This document shows, piece after piece, positions 45,428-54,143 of a stretch of 64,000 nucleotides of DNA. The DNA comes from Pseudomonas protegens CHA0. Its GTDB lineage: Bacteria; Pseudomonadota; Gammaproteobacteria; Pseudomonadales; Pseudomonadaceae. The notes beneath the pieces are model-generated. The model saw only the letters and a program-made list of their open reading frames with translations. It made no database searches and had not been told where the DNA came from. Position 1 is the stretch's first letter, and each line of letters starts with the position of its first letter. The translations under genes and the position numbers were made by a program. The DNA lies in the NCBI RefSeq assembly GCF_000397205.1, contig NC_021237.1, forward strand, positions 373,001 through 437,000, read 5' to 3'.

Positions 45428-46021
45428 ATGGCCGAACGTAAGGCATCTGTCGAGCGCGACACTCTGGAAACCCAGATCAAAGCCTCGATCAACCTGGATG
45501 GCACCGGAAAGGCCCGATTCGATATCGGCGTGCCCTTCCTTGAGCACATGCTGGACCAGATCGCCCGGCACGGGCTGATCGACCTGGACATCGAAAGCAA
45601 GGGCGACCTGCATATCGACGACCACCACACCGTGGAGGATGTCGGTATCACCCTCGGCCAGGCATTCAGCAAAGCCATCGGCGACAAGAAAGGCATCCGT
45701 CGCTACGGCCATGCCTATGTGCCGCTGGATGAAGCCCTGTCCCGCGTGGTGATCGACTTCTCCGGCCGCCCTGGCCTGCAGATGCATGTGCCGTTCACCC
45801 GCGCCACCGTCGGTGGTTTCGATGTCGACCTGTTCCAGGAGTTCTTCCAGGGCTTCGTCAACCACGCCAACGTGACCCTGCACATCGACACCCTGCGCGG
45901 CACCAACACTCACCACCAGATCGAGACCGTGTTCAAGGCCTTCGGCCGTGCACTGCGCATGGCGGTGGAGCTGGACGAGCGCATGGCCGGCCAGATGCCG
46001 TCCACCAAGGGCGTGCTGTAA
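45428..46021 (+). CDS. hisB: Imidazoleglycerol-phosphate dehydratase
   Basis: A 197-residue monofunctional IGPD (no phosphatase domain). Metal-binding motifs are [24 protein letters not shown] and FEEF-like [11 protein letters not shown] as GTNTHHQIE. It catalyses the sixth step of histidine synthesis. GGAG six bases before the ATG fixes the start. It opens the hisB-hisH-DUF2164-hisA-hisF cluster. Confidence 0.95.
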
Positions 46022-46659
46022 TGCAGACCGTCGCCGTTATCGACTACGGCATGGGCAACCTGCACTCGGTGGCCAAGGCCCTGGAGCACGTGGGCGCCGG
46101 CAAGGTGCTGATCACCAGCGATGCCAGCGTGATTCGAGAGGCCGACCGGGTGGTGTTCCCCGGAGTGGGCGCGATCCGTGACTGCATGGCCGAGATCCGC
46201 CGCCTGGGCTTCGATGCCCTGGTGCGCGAGGTCAGCCAGGACCGTCCGTTCCTCGGTATCTGCGTGGGCATGCAGGCGCTGCTCGACCACAGTGAAGAGA
46301 ACGAAGGCGTGGACTGCATCGGCCTGTTTCCCGGCCAGGTGAAGTTCTTCGGCAAGGGCCTGATCGAGGATGGCGAGCACCTGAAGGTGCCGCACATGGG
46401 CTGGAACGAAGTGAAGCAGGCGGTGGACCACCCGCTATGGCACAACATTGCGGACCTGGCGCGCTTCTACTTCGTGCACAGCTACTACATCAATGCCGGT
46501 AACACGCGGCAGGTGGTGGGCAGCGGTCACTATGGCGTGGATTTCGCCGCGGCGCTGGCCGACGGCTCGCGTTTTGCCGTGCAGTTCCACCCGGAGAAAA
46601 GCCATACCCACGGCCTGCAGCTGCTGCAGAATTTCGCCGCCTGGGACGGTCGCTGGTAA
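46021..46659 (+). CDS. hisH: Imidazole glycerol phosphate synthase glutaminase subunit
   Basis: A 212-residue class I glutamine amidotransferase with catalytic Cys81 in GICVGMQ and the His-Glu of FHPEKS near the C-terminus. Its ammonia goes to HisF for closure of the imidazole ring. The ATG shares one base with the hisB stop (TAATG). Confidence 0.95.
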
Positions 46660-46920
46660 ATGGCGATCAAGAAACCCAAGCCGCCGATCCTTAGCCTCAC
46701 TGCCGAACAGGAGAGCGAGGCGACGCACAAGATCAAGCGTTTCCTGGAGGATCGGTTCGAGCTCGAGCTGGGCTCGTTCGAAGCGGCGGAGGTTCTTGAA
46801 CTGTTTACCCGCGAAATTGCTCCGCACTATTACAACCGGGCGATTTTCGATGTGCAGGCGCACCTCAAGGAGAGGTTCGAAAGCATCGAAAGCGACCTGT
46901 GGGCGCTCGAGAAAAACTGA
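46660..46920 (+). CDS. DUF2164 protein
   Basis: An 86-residue protein with the DUF2164 features RFLEDRFELELGSFEAAEVL and PHYYNRAIFDVQAHLKERFE. It starts immediately after the hisH stop and lies between hisH and hisA on the same strand. Its function is unknown; location inside the his cluster is common in Pseudomonas and may reflect shared transcription only. Confidence 0.85.
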   Translation: MAIKKPKPPILSLTAEQESEATHKIKRFLEDRFELELGSFEAAEVLELFTREIAPHYYNRAIFDVQAHLKERFESIESDLWALEKN

Positions 46921-46962
46921 TTTCCGAGTGAAGCTGAACAATCGAACTTGAAGGTTTGCCAG

Positions 46963-47700
46963 ATGCTGATTATTCCCGCTATCGATCTCAAGGACGGCGC
47001 CTGTGTGCGTCTGCGCCAAGGCCGCATGGAAGACTCCACGGTGTTCTCCGATGACCCGGTGAGCATGGCTGCCAAGTGGGTTGAAGGCGGTTGCCGTCGT
47101 CTGCATCTGGTGGACCTGAACGGTGCCTTCGAAGGCCAGCCGGTGAACGGCGAGGTGGTTACCGCGATCGCCAAGCGCTACCCGAACCTGCCGATCCAGA
47201 TCGGCGGCGGCATCCGCTCCCTGGAAACCATCGAACACTATGTGAAGGCCGGCGTGAGCTACGTGATCATCGGCACCAAGGCGGTCAAGGAGCCGGAGTT
47301 CGTCGCCGAGGCCTGTCGCGCGTTCCCCGGCAAGGTGATTGTCGGCCTGGACGCCAAGGACGGTTTCGTCGCCACCGACGGCTGGGCTGAAGTCAGCAGC
47401 GTGCAGGTCATCGACCTGGCCAAGCGCTTCGAAGCCGACGGCGTGTCCGCCATCGTTTATACCGACATCGCCAAAGACGGCATGATGCAGGGCTGCAACG
47501 TTCCCTTCACCGCAGCCCTAGCGGCCGCTACCCGGATCCCGGTGATCGCTTCCGGCGGCATCCATAACCTGGGCGACATCAAGGCCCTGCTGGACGCCAA
47601 GGCGCCAGGAATCATCGGCGCCATCACTGGCCGCGCGATTTATGAAGGCACCCTCGATGTCGCAGAAGCCCAGGCTTTCTGCGATTCGTACCAAGGCTGA
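46963..47700 (+). CDS. hisA: ProFAR isomerase
   Basis: A 245-residue TIM-barrel enzyme for the fourth step of histidine synthesis, isomerising ProFAR to PRFAR. Catalytic Asp8 lies in PAIDLKDG and Asp130 in VGLDAKDG. The phosphate-binding pairs GGGIRS and ASGGIHN are present. AAGG eight bases upstream fixes the ATG; a TTG five codons earlier is less likely. Confidence 0.95.
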   Translation: MLIIPAIDLKDGACVRLRQGRMEDSTVFSDDPVSMAAKWVEGGCRRLHLVDLNGAFEGQPVNGEVVTAIAKRYPNLPIQIGGGIRSLETIEHYVKAGVSYVIIGTKAVKEPEFVAEACRAFPGKVIVGLDAKDGFVATDGWAEVSSVQVIDLAKRFEADGVSAIVYTDIAKDGMMQGCNVPFTAALAAATRIPVIASGGIHNLGDIKALLDAKAPGIIGAITGRAIYEGTLDVAEAQAFCDSYQG

Positions 47701-47709
47701 GGATTCGCC

Positions 47710-48480
47710 ATGGCACTGGCCAAACGCATCATCCCTTGCCTGGACGTGGACAACGGCCGGGTGGTCAAGGGCGTCAAGTTCGAGAACATCCGCGATGCCG
47801 GTGACCCGGTGGAAATCGCCCGTCGCTACGACGAGCAGGGTGCCGACGAAATCACTTTCCTCGACATCACCGCCAGCGTCGATGGACGCGATACCACCCT
47901 CCATACCGTCGAGCGCATGGCCAGCCAGGTGTTCATCCCGCTGACTGTGGGCGGTGGCGTGCGCACCGTGCAGGACATCCGCAACCTGCTCAATGCCGGC
48001 GCGGACAAGGTTTCGATCAACACCGCAGCAGTGTTCAATCCCGAGTTCGTCGGCGAAGCGGCGCAGCACTTTGGTTCTCAGTGCATCGTGGTCGCCATTG
48101 ACGCGAAGAAAGTCTCCGGCCCGGGTGAAACCCCGCGCTGGGAAATCTTCACCCATGGCGGGCGCAAGCCCACCGGGCTGGACGCGGTGGAGTGGGCGAA
48201 GAAGATGGAAGGCCTGGGTGCCGGCGAGATCCTGCTCACCAGCATGGATCAGGACGGCATGAAAAACGGCTTCGACCTGGGCGTGACCCGGGCCATCAGC
48301 GATGCCCTGGGGATTCCGGTGATCGCCTCCGGCGGTGTCGGCAACCTCCAGCACCTGGCCGACGGCATCATTGAAGGCCATGCCAGCGCAGTGCTGGCGG
48401 CGAGCATTTTCCACTTCGGCGAATACACGGTTCCCGAGGCCAAGGCCTATATGGCTCAGCGCGGGATTGTTGTGCGGTAG
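47710..48480 (+). CDS. hisF: Imidazole glycerol phosphate synthase cyclase subunit
   Basis: A 256-residue TIM-barrel cyclase, partner of HisH. The N-terminal [12 protein letters not shown] and central AIDAKK carry the two catalytic Asp. Two phosphate sites GGGVRT and ASGGVGN are seen. It begins nine bases after hisA, with GAGG overlapping the hisA stop. Confidence 0.95.
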   Translation: MALAKRIIPCLDVDNGRVVKGVKFENIRDAGDPVEIARRYDEQGADEITFLDITASVDGRDTTLHTVERMASQVFIPLTVGGGVRTVQDIRNLLNAGADKVSINTAAVFNPEFVGEAAQHFGSQCIVVAIDAKKVSGPGETPRWEIFTHGGRKPTGLDAVEWAKKMEGLGAGEILLTSMDQDGMKNGFDLGVTRAISDALGIPVIASGGVGNLQHLADGIIEGHASAVLAASIFHFGEYTVPEAKAYMAQRGIVVR

Positions 48481-48543
48481 CCACTGGACAGCATGGCGTG
48501 CTCACGGCACTCTTGAGCACGCCATGGATTCCGGTAGCCCGTC

Positions 48544-49299
48544 ATGTTCAAACGTCTTCTAGTGGTTGTCGCCAGCGCGTCGCTTGTTCTTTGCGGCCTC
48601 GCCCGCGCTGATGAACCCGCCGACACCTCCCTGGTGTTGCTGACGGAAAACTTCCCCCCCTACAACATGGCCAAGAACGGCAAGAACTTCGCCCAGGGCG
48701 AGAATATCGACGGCATCGCCGTGGATATCGTCCGTGAAATGTTCAAGCGTGCCGGAATCAATTACAGCCTGACCCTGCGTTTTCCATGGGAGCGTATCTA
48801 CAAGATGGCGCTGGAGCAGCCGGGCTATGGTGTGTTCGTCATGGCGCGCCTGCCGGACCGCGAGCCGCTCTTCAAGTGGGTCGGCCCCATTGGCCCGGAT
48901 GACTGGATCATGCTGGCCAAGGCCGGCAGCAAGATCACCCTCGAATCCCTGGAACAGGCGCGCAAATACAAGATCGGCGCCTACAAGGGCGATGCCATTG
49001 CCGAGACCCTGACCAAGCAGGGCCTGGCACCCCAGGTGGTGCTGCGGGACCAGGACAATGCCAAGAAGCTGGTGGCGGGGCAGATCGACCTCTGGGCCAC
49101 CGGCGACCCGGCCGGGCGCTATCTGGCCAAGCAGGAGGGCATCAGCGGCCTCAAGACGGTGCTGCGCTTCAATAGCGCCGAGCTGTACCTGGCCCTGAAC
49201 AAGGATGTCTCCGATGAGGTGGTGGCCAAGCTCCAGGCCGCCCTGGACCAGATGCGCCAAGAGGGGCTGGTGGAGGAGATCATGGGGCGTTACCTGTAG
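48544..49299 (+). CDS. Periplasmic amino acid-type binding protein
   Basis: A 251-residue SBP_bac_3-like protein with a signal peptide (residues 1-22, ending LARAD). The mature part has VLLTENFPPYNM and GVFVMARLPDREPLFKWVGP, characteristic of orphan transporter-less binding proteins. It follows hisF in the same orientation, as in P. aeruginosa. The ligand is unknown and no permease genes accompany it. Confidence 0.82.
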   Translation: MFKRLLVVVASASLVLCGLARADEPADTSLVLLTENFPPYNMAKNGKNFAQGENIDGIAVDIVREMFKRAGINYSLTLRFPWERIYKMALEQPGYGVFVMARLPDREPLFKWVGPIGPDDWIMLAKAGSKITLESLEQARKYKIGAYKGDAIAETLTKQGLAPQVVLRDQDNAKKLVAGQIDLWATGDPAGRYLAKQEGISGLKTVLRFNSAELYLALNKDVSDEVVAKLQAALDQMRQEGLVEEIMGRYL

Positions 49300-49302
49300 G
49301 CG

Positions 49303-49325
49303 CTTCGCTGGCAAGCCAGCTCCTG
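49303..49325. repeat. REP palindrome
   Basis: A single REP element with the core CTTCGCTGGCAAGCCAGCTCC just after the binding-protein gene. Confidence 0.65.
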
Positions 49326-49337
49326 TGGCGAAGGCCT

Positions 49338-50144
49338 CTAGCGATAAACCCCGTTCTTGCCATGCCCGGCCATGGCCTTGTTACTGCGCAGGCTGATCAT
49401 CGACTTGATATCGATCCACTCGATGCCCTGGGCCTTGAGCCTGGGCAGCTCACGTTCGAGCACTGCCAGGGTCTGTGGATAAGGGTGGCCGATCATCACC
49501 GCCGAACCCTGTTTGCGCGCCAGTTTGATCGCGGTCTGCAACTGTTGGCTGATCGCCGCTTCGGTACGTTCGTCATCCAGGAACACATCCCGGGAAACAC
49601 TGGCCAGGCCGATCTTCTGCGCTTCGGCGGCGGCCACCGTCTGGGCGCTGGTGCGGCTGTCGACGAAGAATTTGTGTCGCCGCTGCAAGTCGCCCATCAG
49701 CCAGGCCATGGCCTGGGGCTGGGCGGTCATGCGGCTGCCCATGTGATTGTTGATGCCGCTGGTGTAGGGCACGGCCTGGAAGGCGGCTTCCAGGCGTTTT
49801 TGCAGCTCTTCGATGGGCAACTCGGGGTGCCAGGCAAACGGCCCGGTGGCCGGGTCCATGGGCATGTGCAGGATGACGATCTTGCCGGCGCGATGGGCCT
49901 CGCGAGCGAATTCGGCAGCGTGGGGCGTGTCGGGCATGATCGCCGTGGTGACCGGGCCGGGCAGGGCCAGTACGCGACGGTCACGGGGCAGGTTCTGGCC
50001 GAGGTCGTCGATGATCAGGCTCAGGTAGGCCTTGGGCGCAGCGGCTGTGGGTTCGGCGGCTTGGGTCGCGAGGGGCAAGAGGCACAGCAGGGTGAGCAGC
50101 GGGGCCTGGAGCGAGCGCAACAGCAGTGAGCAGCGGGAAATCAT
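49338..50144 (-). CDS. yibQ: Divergent polysaccharide deacetylase family protein
   Basis: A 268-residue protein with a signal peptide (residues 1-29, ending ATQAAE). It has the divergent polysaccharide deacetylase motif LIIDDLGQN, then ILHMPMDP and GINNHMGSRM, and a late GHPYPQT. These resemble the metal-binding pattern of deacetylases, though family activity is unproven. It is the last gene of a minus-strand set with envC and ctpA, suggesting a cell-envelope role. Confidence 0.87.
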   Translation of the reverse strand: MISRCSLLLRSLQAPLLTLLCLLPLATQAAEPTAAAPKAYLSLIIDDLGQNLPRDRRVLALPGPVTTAIMPDTPHAAEFAREAHRAGKIVILHMPMDPATGPFAWHPELPIEELQKRLEAAFQAVPYTSGINNHMGSRMTAQPQAMAWLMGDLQRRHKFFVDSRTSAQTVAAAEAQKIGLASVSRDVFLDDERTEAAISQQLQTAIKLARKQGSAVMIGHPYPQTLAVLERELPRLKAQGIEWIDIKSMISLRSNKAMAGHGKNGVYR

Positions 50145-50190
50145 GGGGATCGGGATCAGGCCTTTAGGGGAATGGGCACCCTGGCGGGCG

Positions 50191-50251
50191 CTTGGCTGGC
50201 GAGCCAGCTCCTACGCAAGCCGGCTCCTGTAGGAGCCGGCTTGCCGGCGAA
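50191..50251. repeat. REP doublet with perfect palindrome
   Basis: A REP (GGCTGGCGAGCCAGCTCC) is followed by a perfect 14-bp inverted repeat at 50215-50244 (GCAAGCCGGCTCCT / AGGAGCCGGCTTGC). It lies immediately after the ctpA stop on the minus strand, so it may also affect transcript ends. Confidence 0.75.
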
Positions 50252-50259
50252 GGGTTCAA

Positions 50260-51570
50260 TCATTTGCCGCGGGTGATGCTCAGCCCCTTGAGCAGGCTCA
50301 GGGCCTGGGCCAACTGGTAGTCGTCGTCCTGCGGCATCGGCTTGGCCTTGCTCGCTGCACCACTGGGCTTGTCGGCGCCGCCGTTGCCATTGCCCAGGTG
50401 GCCCTGCAGGTCGGCTTCCTTGAAGTACTCGCCGTCCTGGGACTCGCTGGTGATCTTGGCGCGGCGCACTTCGATGTCCGGAACGATGCCCTGGGCCTGA
50501 ATCGAGCGGCCGTTGGGGGTGAAGTACAGCGCGGTGGTGATCTTCAGCGCCCGGTCGTTGTTCAGCGGCAGCACGGTCTGCACCGAGCCCTTGCCGAAGC
50601 TGGTAGTGCCCATCAGTACTGCGCGCTTCTGATCCTGCAGGGCACCGGCGACGATCTCCGAAGCCGAGGCGCTGCCGCCGTTGATCAGCACCACCATCGG
50701 CACGGCTTCGCTTTCGTCCTTGCCGGTGGCGGAGAAGCGCAGCTCGGAGTTGGCGATGCGGCCCTTGGTGTAGACGATCAGGCCCTTGGTGATGAAGTGG
50801 TCGACCACCTCCACCGCGGCTTGCAGCACGCCGCCCGGGTTGTTGCGCAGGTCGAGGATGATGCCGTTGAGCTTCTTGCCGTTGTCCTTGCGCAGCTTGG
50901 CCAGGGCCTTGGAGACTTCCTCGCCGGTCTTGACCTGGAACTGGGTGATGCGGATGTAGCCGTAGCCCGACTCCAGCAGCTGGCTCTTCACGCTTTTCAC
51001 CTGGATGGTGGCGCGGGCCAGGGTCACGTCGAACGGCGTGCCGCCGTCGCGCACCAGGGTCAGGGTGATCTTCTGGCCGATCTTGCCGCGCATCTTGTCC
51101 ACGGCTTCGGTCATGGTCTGGCCACGGGTCGGCTGGCCGTTGATCTTGACGATCAGGTCGCCGGCCTGGATCCCGGCCTTGGATGCCGGGGTGTCGTCGA
51201 TGGGCGAGACCACCTTGATGAAGCCGTCCTCGGCGCCGACTTCGATGCCCAGGCCGCCGAATTCGCCGCTGGTGCTTTCCTGCAGTTCGGCGAAGTCTTC
51301 CGGGCCCAGATAGGCAGAGTGCGGGTCGAGGTTGCTGAGCATGCCCTTGATGGCATTCTCCAGCAGGGTCTTGTCGTCTACGGGTTCGACATACGCTGCC
51401 TTGATGCGGTCCATGACCTCGGCGAAGGTGCGCAGCTCTTCCAGCGGCAAGGGCGCCTTGGTGGTCGCGGCGGTTGCTGCTTGAGCGGTTTCGGCGGCAA
51501 ACGCCTGAGGCGCTCCGATCACCAGGGCGATCGTCAGGGCCAGCGAGGTAAGGCGGGACAAATGCAGCAT
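50260..51570 (-). CDS. ctpA: Carboxy-terminal processing protease
   Basis: A 436-residue periplasmic S41 protease with a signal peptide (residues 1-25). An N-terminal domain is followed by PDZ (about residues 95-180) and the catalytic core with Ser302 (GGSASAS), Lys327 (SFGKGS) and Gln331. In P. aeruginosa these positions form the Ser-Lys-Gln triad of CtpA, which degrades cell-wall hydrolases with its partner LbcA. It lies downstream of envC on the same strand, a typical arrangement. Confidence 0.94.
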   Translation of the reverse strand: MLHLSRLTSLALTIALVIGAPQAFAAETAQAATAATTKAPLPLEELRTFAEVMDRIKAAYVEPVDDKTLLENAIKGMLSNLDPHSAYLGPEDFAELQESTSGEFGGLGIEVGAEDGFIKVVSPIDDTPASKAGIQAGDLIVKINGQPTRGQTMTEAVDKMRGKIGQKITLTLVRDGGTPFDVTLARATIQVKSVKSQLLESGYGYIRITQFQVKTGEEVSKALAKLRKDNGKKLNGIILDLRNNPGGVLQAAVEVVDHFITKGLIVYTKGRIANSELRFSATGKDESEAVPMVVLINGGSASASEIVAGALQDQKRAVLMGTTSFGKGSVQTVLPLNNDRALKITTALYFTPNGRSIQAQGIVPDIEVRRAKITSESQDGEYFKEADLQGHLGNGNGGADKPSGAASKAKPMPQDDDYQLAQALSLLKGLSITRGK

Positions 51571-51601
51571 GTCGAACGAACTCCTAATTTAGATGCAGCG
51601 C

Positions 51602-52888
51602 TTATCCTTGCGCGTGGCACCACTGTGCCGGGTCGCTGGGGCGGCCCTGCTGACGAATTGCAAAGTACAGCGCAGGAGTGTCCTGTCCGCCACTATTACC
51701 GACGGTGGAGATGGACTCTCCGGCCTTGACCACGTCGCCGGCTTCCTTGAGCAGCGTCTGGTTGTGTCCGTAGAGGCTCAGGTAACCGTTGCCGTGATCG
51801 AGGATCACCAGCAGGCCGGCGCCGCGCAGCCAGTCGGCGAACACTACCCGGCCACCGTGCACGGCGTGCACCTGGCTGCCGGCGGCGGCGCTGATCATCA
51901 CGCCGTCCCACTTGGAGCGGGAGTCGTCGCCACGGGTTTCACCAAAGCGTGCCAGTAGTCGACCATCAACGGGCCATGGAAGTTTTCCCCGGGCTGAAGC
52001 AAATGCCCCGCCATAGGAAGGGCCGGCGCTGGAAACCAGGGCTCCAGGGCTTGATCTTGCGGGTTTGCGCGGCTCATCGCTGGCGTCGGCCTGAGCCTCA
52101 CGCAAGCGCTTTTTTTCGGCTTCCTGCTGGGCGATCAGCGCTTTCTGGCGCGCTTCTTCTGCCTCGCGGGCCTGGCGGGCCAGGGTTTCTTCAATGGTTT
52201 TCAGGACCTTGGCCAGGTCGGCCTGGTCCTGTTCACGGGCCTTGAGCTTGTCGTCCCGGGCCTTCACGTCGTTGTTCAGCTTGGCCAGGGCCAACTGCCG
52301 CTCTTTGCGGACCTTGTCGAGTTCTTCACGCTGGGTGTCGAGGCTGCTCTTCTGCACCAGCAACTGGGCCTGTTGCAGGGAGATGTCCTTTTCCACATTG
52401 GCCAGCTGACGCAGGGTTTCGTTGAAATTCTTCAACTGCTCCAGGCGGGCCTGGCTCAGGTAGTCGTAATAGGTCAGGGTGCGGGCGAATTTTTCCGGAT
52501 TCTGCTGGTTGAGCAGCAGCTTGAGGTACTCCTGGCGCCCGTTCTGGTAGGCCGCGCGGGCCTGGATGGCGATCAGTCGCTGCTGTTCAGTGCGCGCGCT
52601 CTGGAGTTTTTTTTTCTCCTCATCGAGTCGCTGCAGCTCGGATTCGCTTTTTTTCAGCTCTTTCTGCAGGGCTTCGACCTGCTTCTCCAGCTTGCCCATC
52701 TCGGTCTCGGTGCCGCGCAGGTCTTTCTGCACGCCGGACTTCTCTTCCTGCAGCTTGCCCAGCAGCTTTTTCAGCTCGGCAATGTCCTGACGCGTGGCGT
52801 CCAACTGTTGTTGGGTTTGCGCGCGCTCGTCGGCGAAAGCCGGTTGGAGCAGGCAGATCAGAGCAAGGGTAATCAGGGCGCGAAGCAT
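51602..52888 (-). CDS. envC: Murein hydrolase activator EnvC
   Basis: A 428-residue periplasmic protein. Signal peptide at residues 1-20 (MLRALITLALICLLQPAFAD), a long coiled coil (about residues 20-260, rich in Glu, Lys, Gln, Leu), and a C-terminal LytM/M23 fold. Metal-ligand positions of active M23 enzymes are altered (SKWDGVM in place of HxGxD; LYFAIRQ in place of LHFEIR), as in EnvC regulators that activate amidases. I start at MLRALIT, which gives a good signal peptide; a Met 16 codons upstream is possible but has no such feature. Confidence 0.87.
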   Translation of the reverse strand: MLRALITLALICLLQPAFADERAQTQQQLDATRQDIAELKKLLGKLQEEKSGVQKDLRGTETEMGKLEKQVEALQKELKKSESELQRLDEEKKKLQSARTEQQRLIAIQARAAYQNGRQEYLKLLLNQQNPEKFARTLTYYDYLSQARLEQLKNFNETLRQLANVEKDISLQQAQLLVQKSSLDTQREELDKVRKERQLALAKLNNDVKARDDKLKAREQDQADLAKVLKTIEETLARQAREAEEARQKALIAQQEAEKKRLREAQADASDEPRKPARSSPGALVSSAGPSYGGAFASARGKLPWPVDGRLLARFGETRGDDSRSKWDGVMISAAAGSQVHAVHGGRVVFADWLRGAGLLVILDHGNGYLSLYGHNQTLLKEAGDVVKAGESISTVGNSGGQDTPALYFAIRQQGRPSDPAQWCHAQG

Positions 52889-52948
52889 AGAGGCGGGCGA
52901 CACCAGGGAAAGGGACGGCCTAGTATGCCCGCCCATCGCTGCAAAAAA

Positions 52949-52979
52949 AACGCCTCAAAGCCAACTGCTTTGAGGCGTT
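52949..52979 (-). terminator. Rho-independent terminator
   Basis: A 13-bp stem AACGCCTCAAAGC / GCTTTGAGGCGTT with a run of T on the minus strand, downstream of the DUF1460 gene. Confidence 0.85.
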
Positions 52980-53062
52980 CGTCATAAAAAGCCGTTTCCG
53001 GGCCGTTATTGGGCCATTTGCTATCAGCGTGCCGCCGCCGTGGCCTGGGGCGGCGGCGCCGA

Positions 53063-53977
53063 TCAACCTTGTGCGGGCGAACGAGCCTGATGCTGCAGCG
53101 CCTGGGTGCCGGCCTTCGCGGCCGAGGCATCCTGGCCGGCCTGGCTGTCTTGCCGGGCCCGCAGGACCACGATTCCCGGGACGTTGTGAACGTACTCCAT
53201 GAAGGGTGAGTCGATGACCGCGCCCTGGTCCTTTTTCGAGGAGGCGTTGCGCAGGACCGGGCCCTGGGCCGTCTGAATGAACAGCCCGGTATGGGTGACG
53301 TCCAGGCCCGAGAGGTGGGTATAGATGCCGATGTAGTCGCCGGTTCGCAGGTGGCTGAGCAGATGCTGGTCAATCAATGCGCTGGGAATGTAGGTGATGT
53401 CGCGTTCGGCCACGGGCAGGCCGGGCAGGTAGCGGCCGCCATCGGCCTTTTGATTGAGGCGCTTGGCCACGGTCACCGCGTTCGCACTCAGCTGGGCGGT
53501 CACATCCTCGGCCATGGGTTGCCCGGCATGGGCCCAATCGGTGAAGAAGTGGCGGCGGTTGAGGAAGTTGATATCGCCGTTCACGTAGCGAATCTGCACC
53601 AGGTTGTTAATGAAGCCGGCCTCGTCGCTGGACTGGCGCAAGGCCTCGACGTAATCCAGGTAGGTGAAGCAGTCCAGGCCCCTGAAGTCGACCACCAGCT
53701 TCTCGGCCAGGGTTGCGGAGCCGTGCAGCCGGTTCGCCGCGTAAGGCGTGTGCAGGAACTCCCGGGAAATCAGGTCGTTCATCTGGCCTATGTCGGTAGA
53801 GCCCCGAGGAGGCTGGATCTTCAGCAGTGCTTTCAATTTATCGGCGGTCTGAGCATCCATTTCCACCGGGCTGTGTTGCTGTGCGAGGGCACTGGCATCC
53901 ACCGGCTGTTGAGCAGGAATCTGGCTTGCACAGCCTGACAGGAGGGAGGCCAGAAGCAGCGTAGCCGTCTTGTTCAT
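53063..53977 (-). CDS. DUF1460 lipoprotein, NlpC/P60-like amidase family
   Basis: A 304-residue lipoprotein with lipobox LLSGC (Cys16). The DUF1460 core has LDCFTYLDYVEAL with a nucleophile-type Cys, and HTGLFIQ with a His, which fit a papain-like cell-wall amidase fold. It would act in the periplasm on peptidoglycan fragments. A near-consensus Fur box lies 23 bases before the start, so iron control is likely. It has a terminator and is divergent from nothing; gpmI follows upstream on the same strand. Confidence 0.85.
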   Translation of the reverse strand: MNKTATLLLASLLSGCASQIPAQQPVDASALAQQHSPVEMDAQTADKLKALLKIQPPRGSTDIGQMNDLISREFLHTPYAANRLHGSATLAEKLVVDFRGLDCFTYLDYVEALRQSSDEAGFINNLVQIRYVNGDINFLNRRHFFTDWAHAGQPMAEDVTAQLSANAVTVAKRLNQKADGGRYLPGLPVAERDITYIPSALIDQHLLSHLRTGDYIGIYTHLSGLDVTHTGLFIQTAQGPVLRNASSKKDQGAVIDSPFMEYVHNVPGIVVLRARQDSQAGQDASAAKAGTQALQHQARSPAQG

Positions 53978-53999
53978 GGAGATTCTCTCTGCTGTTATT

Positions 54000-54018
54000 G
54001 ATAACGATAATCATTATT
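54000..54018 (-). promoter_or_regulatory. Fur box
   Basis: The 19 bases GATAACGATAATCATTATT match the Fur consensus GATAATGATAATCATTATC at 17 of 19 positions. It lies in the promoter region of the DUF1460 gene, 23 bases from its start codon. Confidence 0.7.
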
Positions 54019-54087
54019 CAATAAGTGCCCGGCGCTTGTCTGCTTTTACTTCCATGGCCCTGATTCGCCCTGTGCAAGGCCACCATG

Positions 54088-54119
54088 AAAAACGCCCGAC
54101 GGTTGCATCGGGCGTTTTT
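54088..54119 (-). terminator. Terminator of gpmI
   Basis: A stem AAAAACGCCCGA / TCGGGCGTTTTT with an eight-base loop, 25 bases after the gpmI stop. Confidence 0.85.
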
Positions 54120-54143
54120 GCCTGCAATGGCGAGCTGGAGGGA

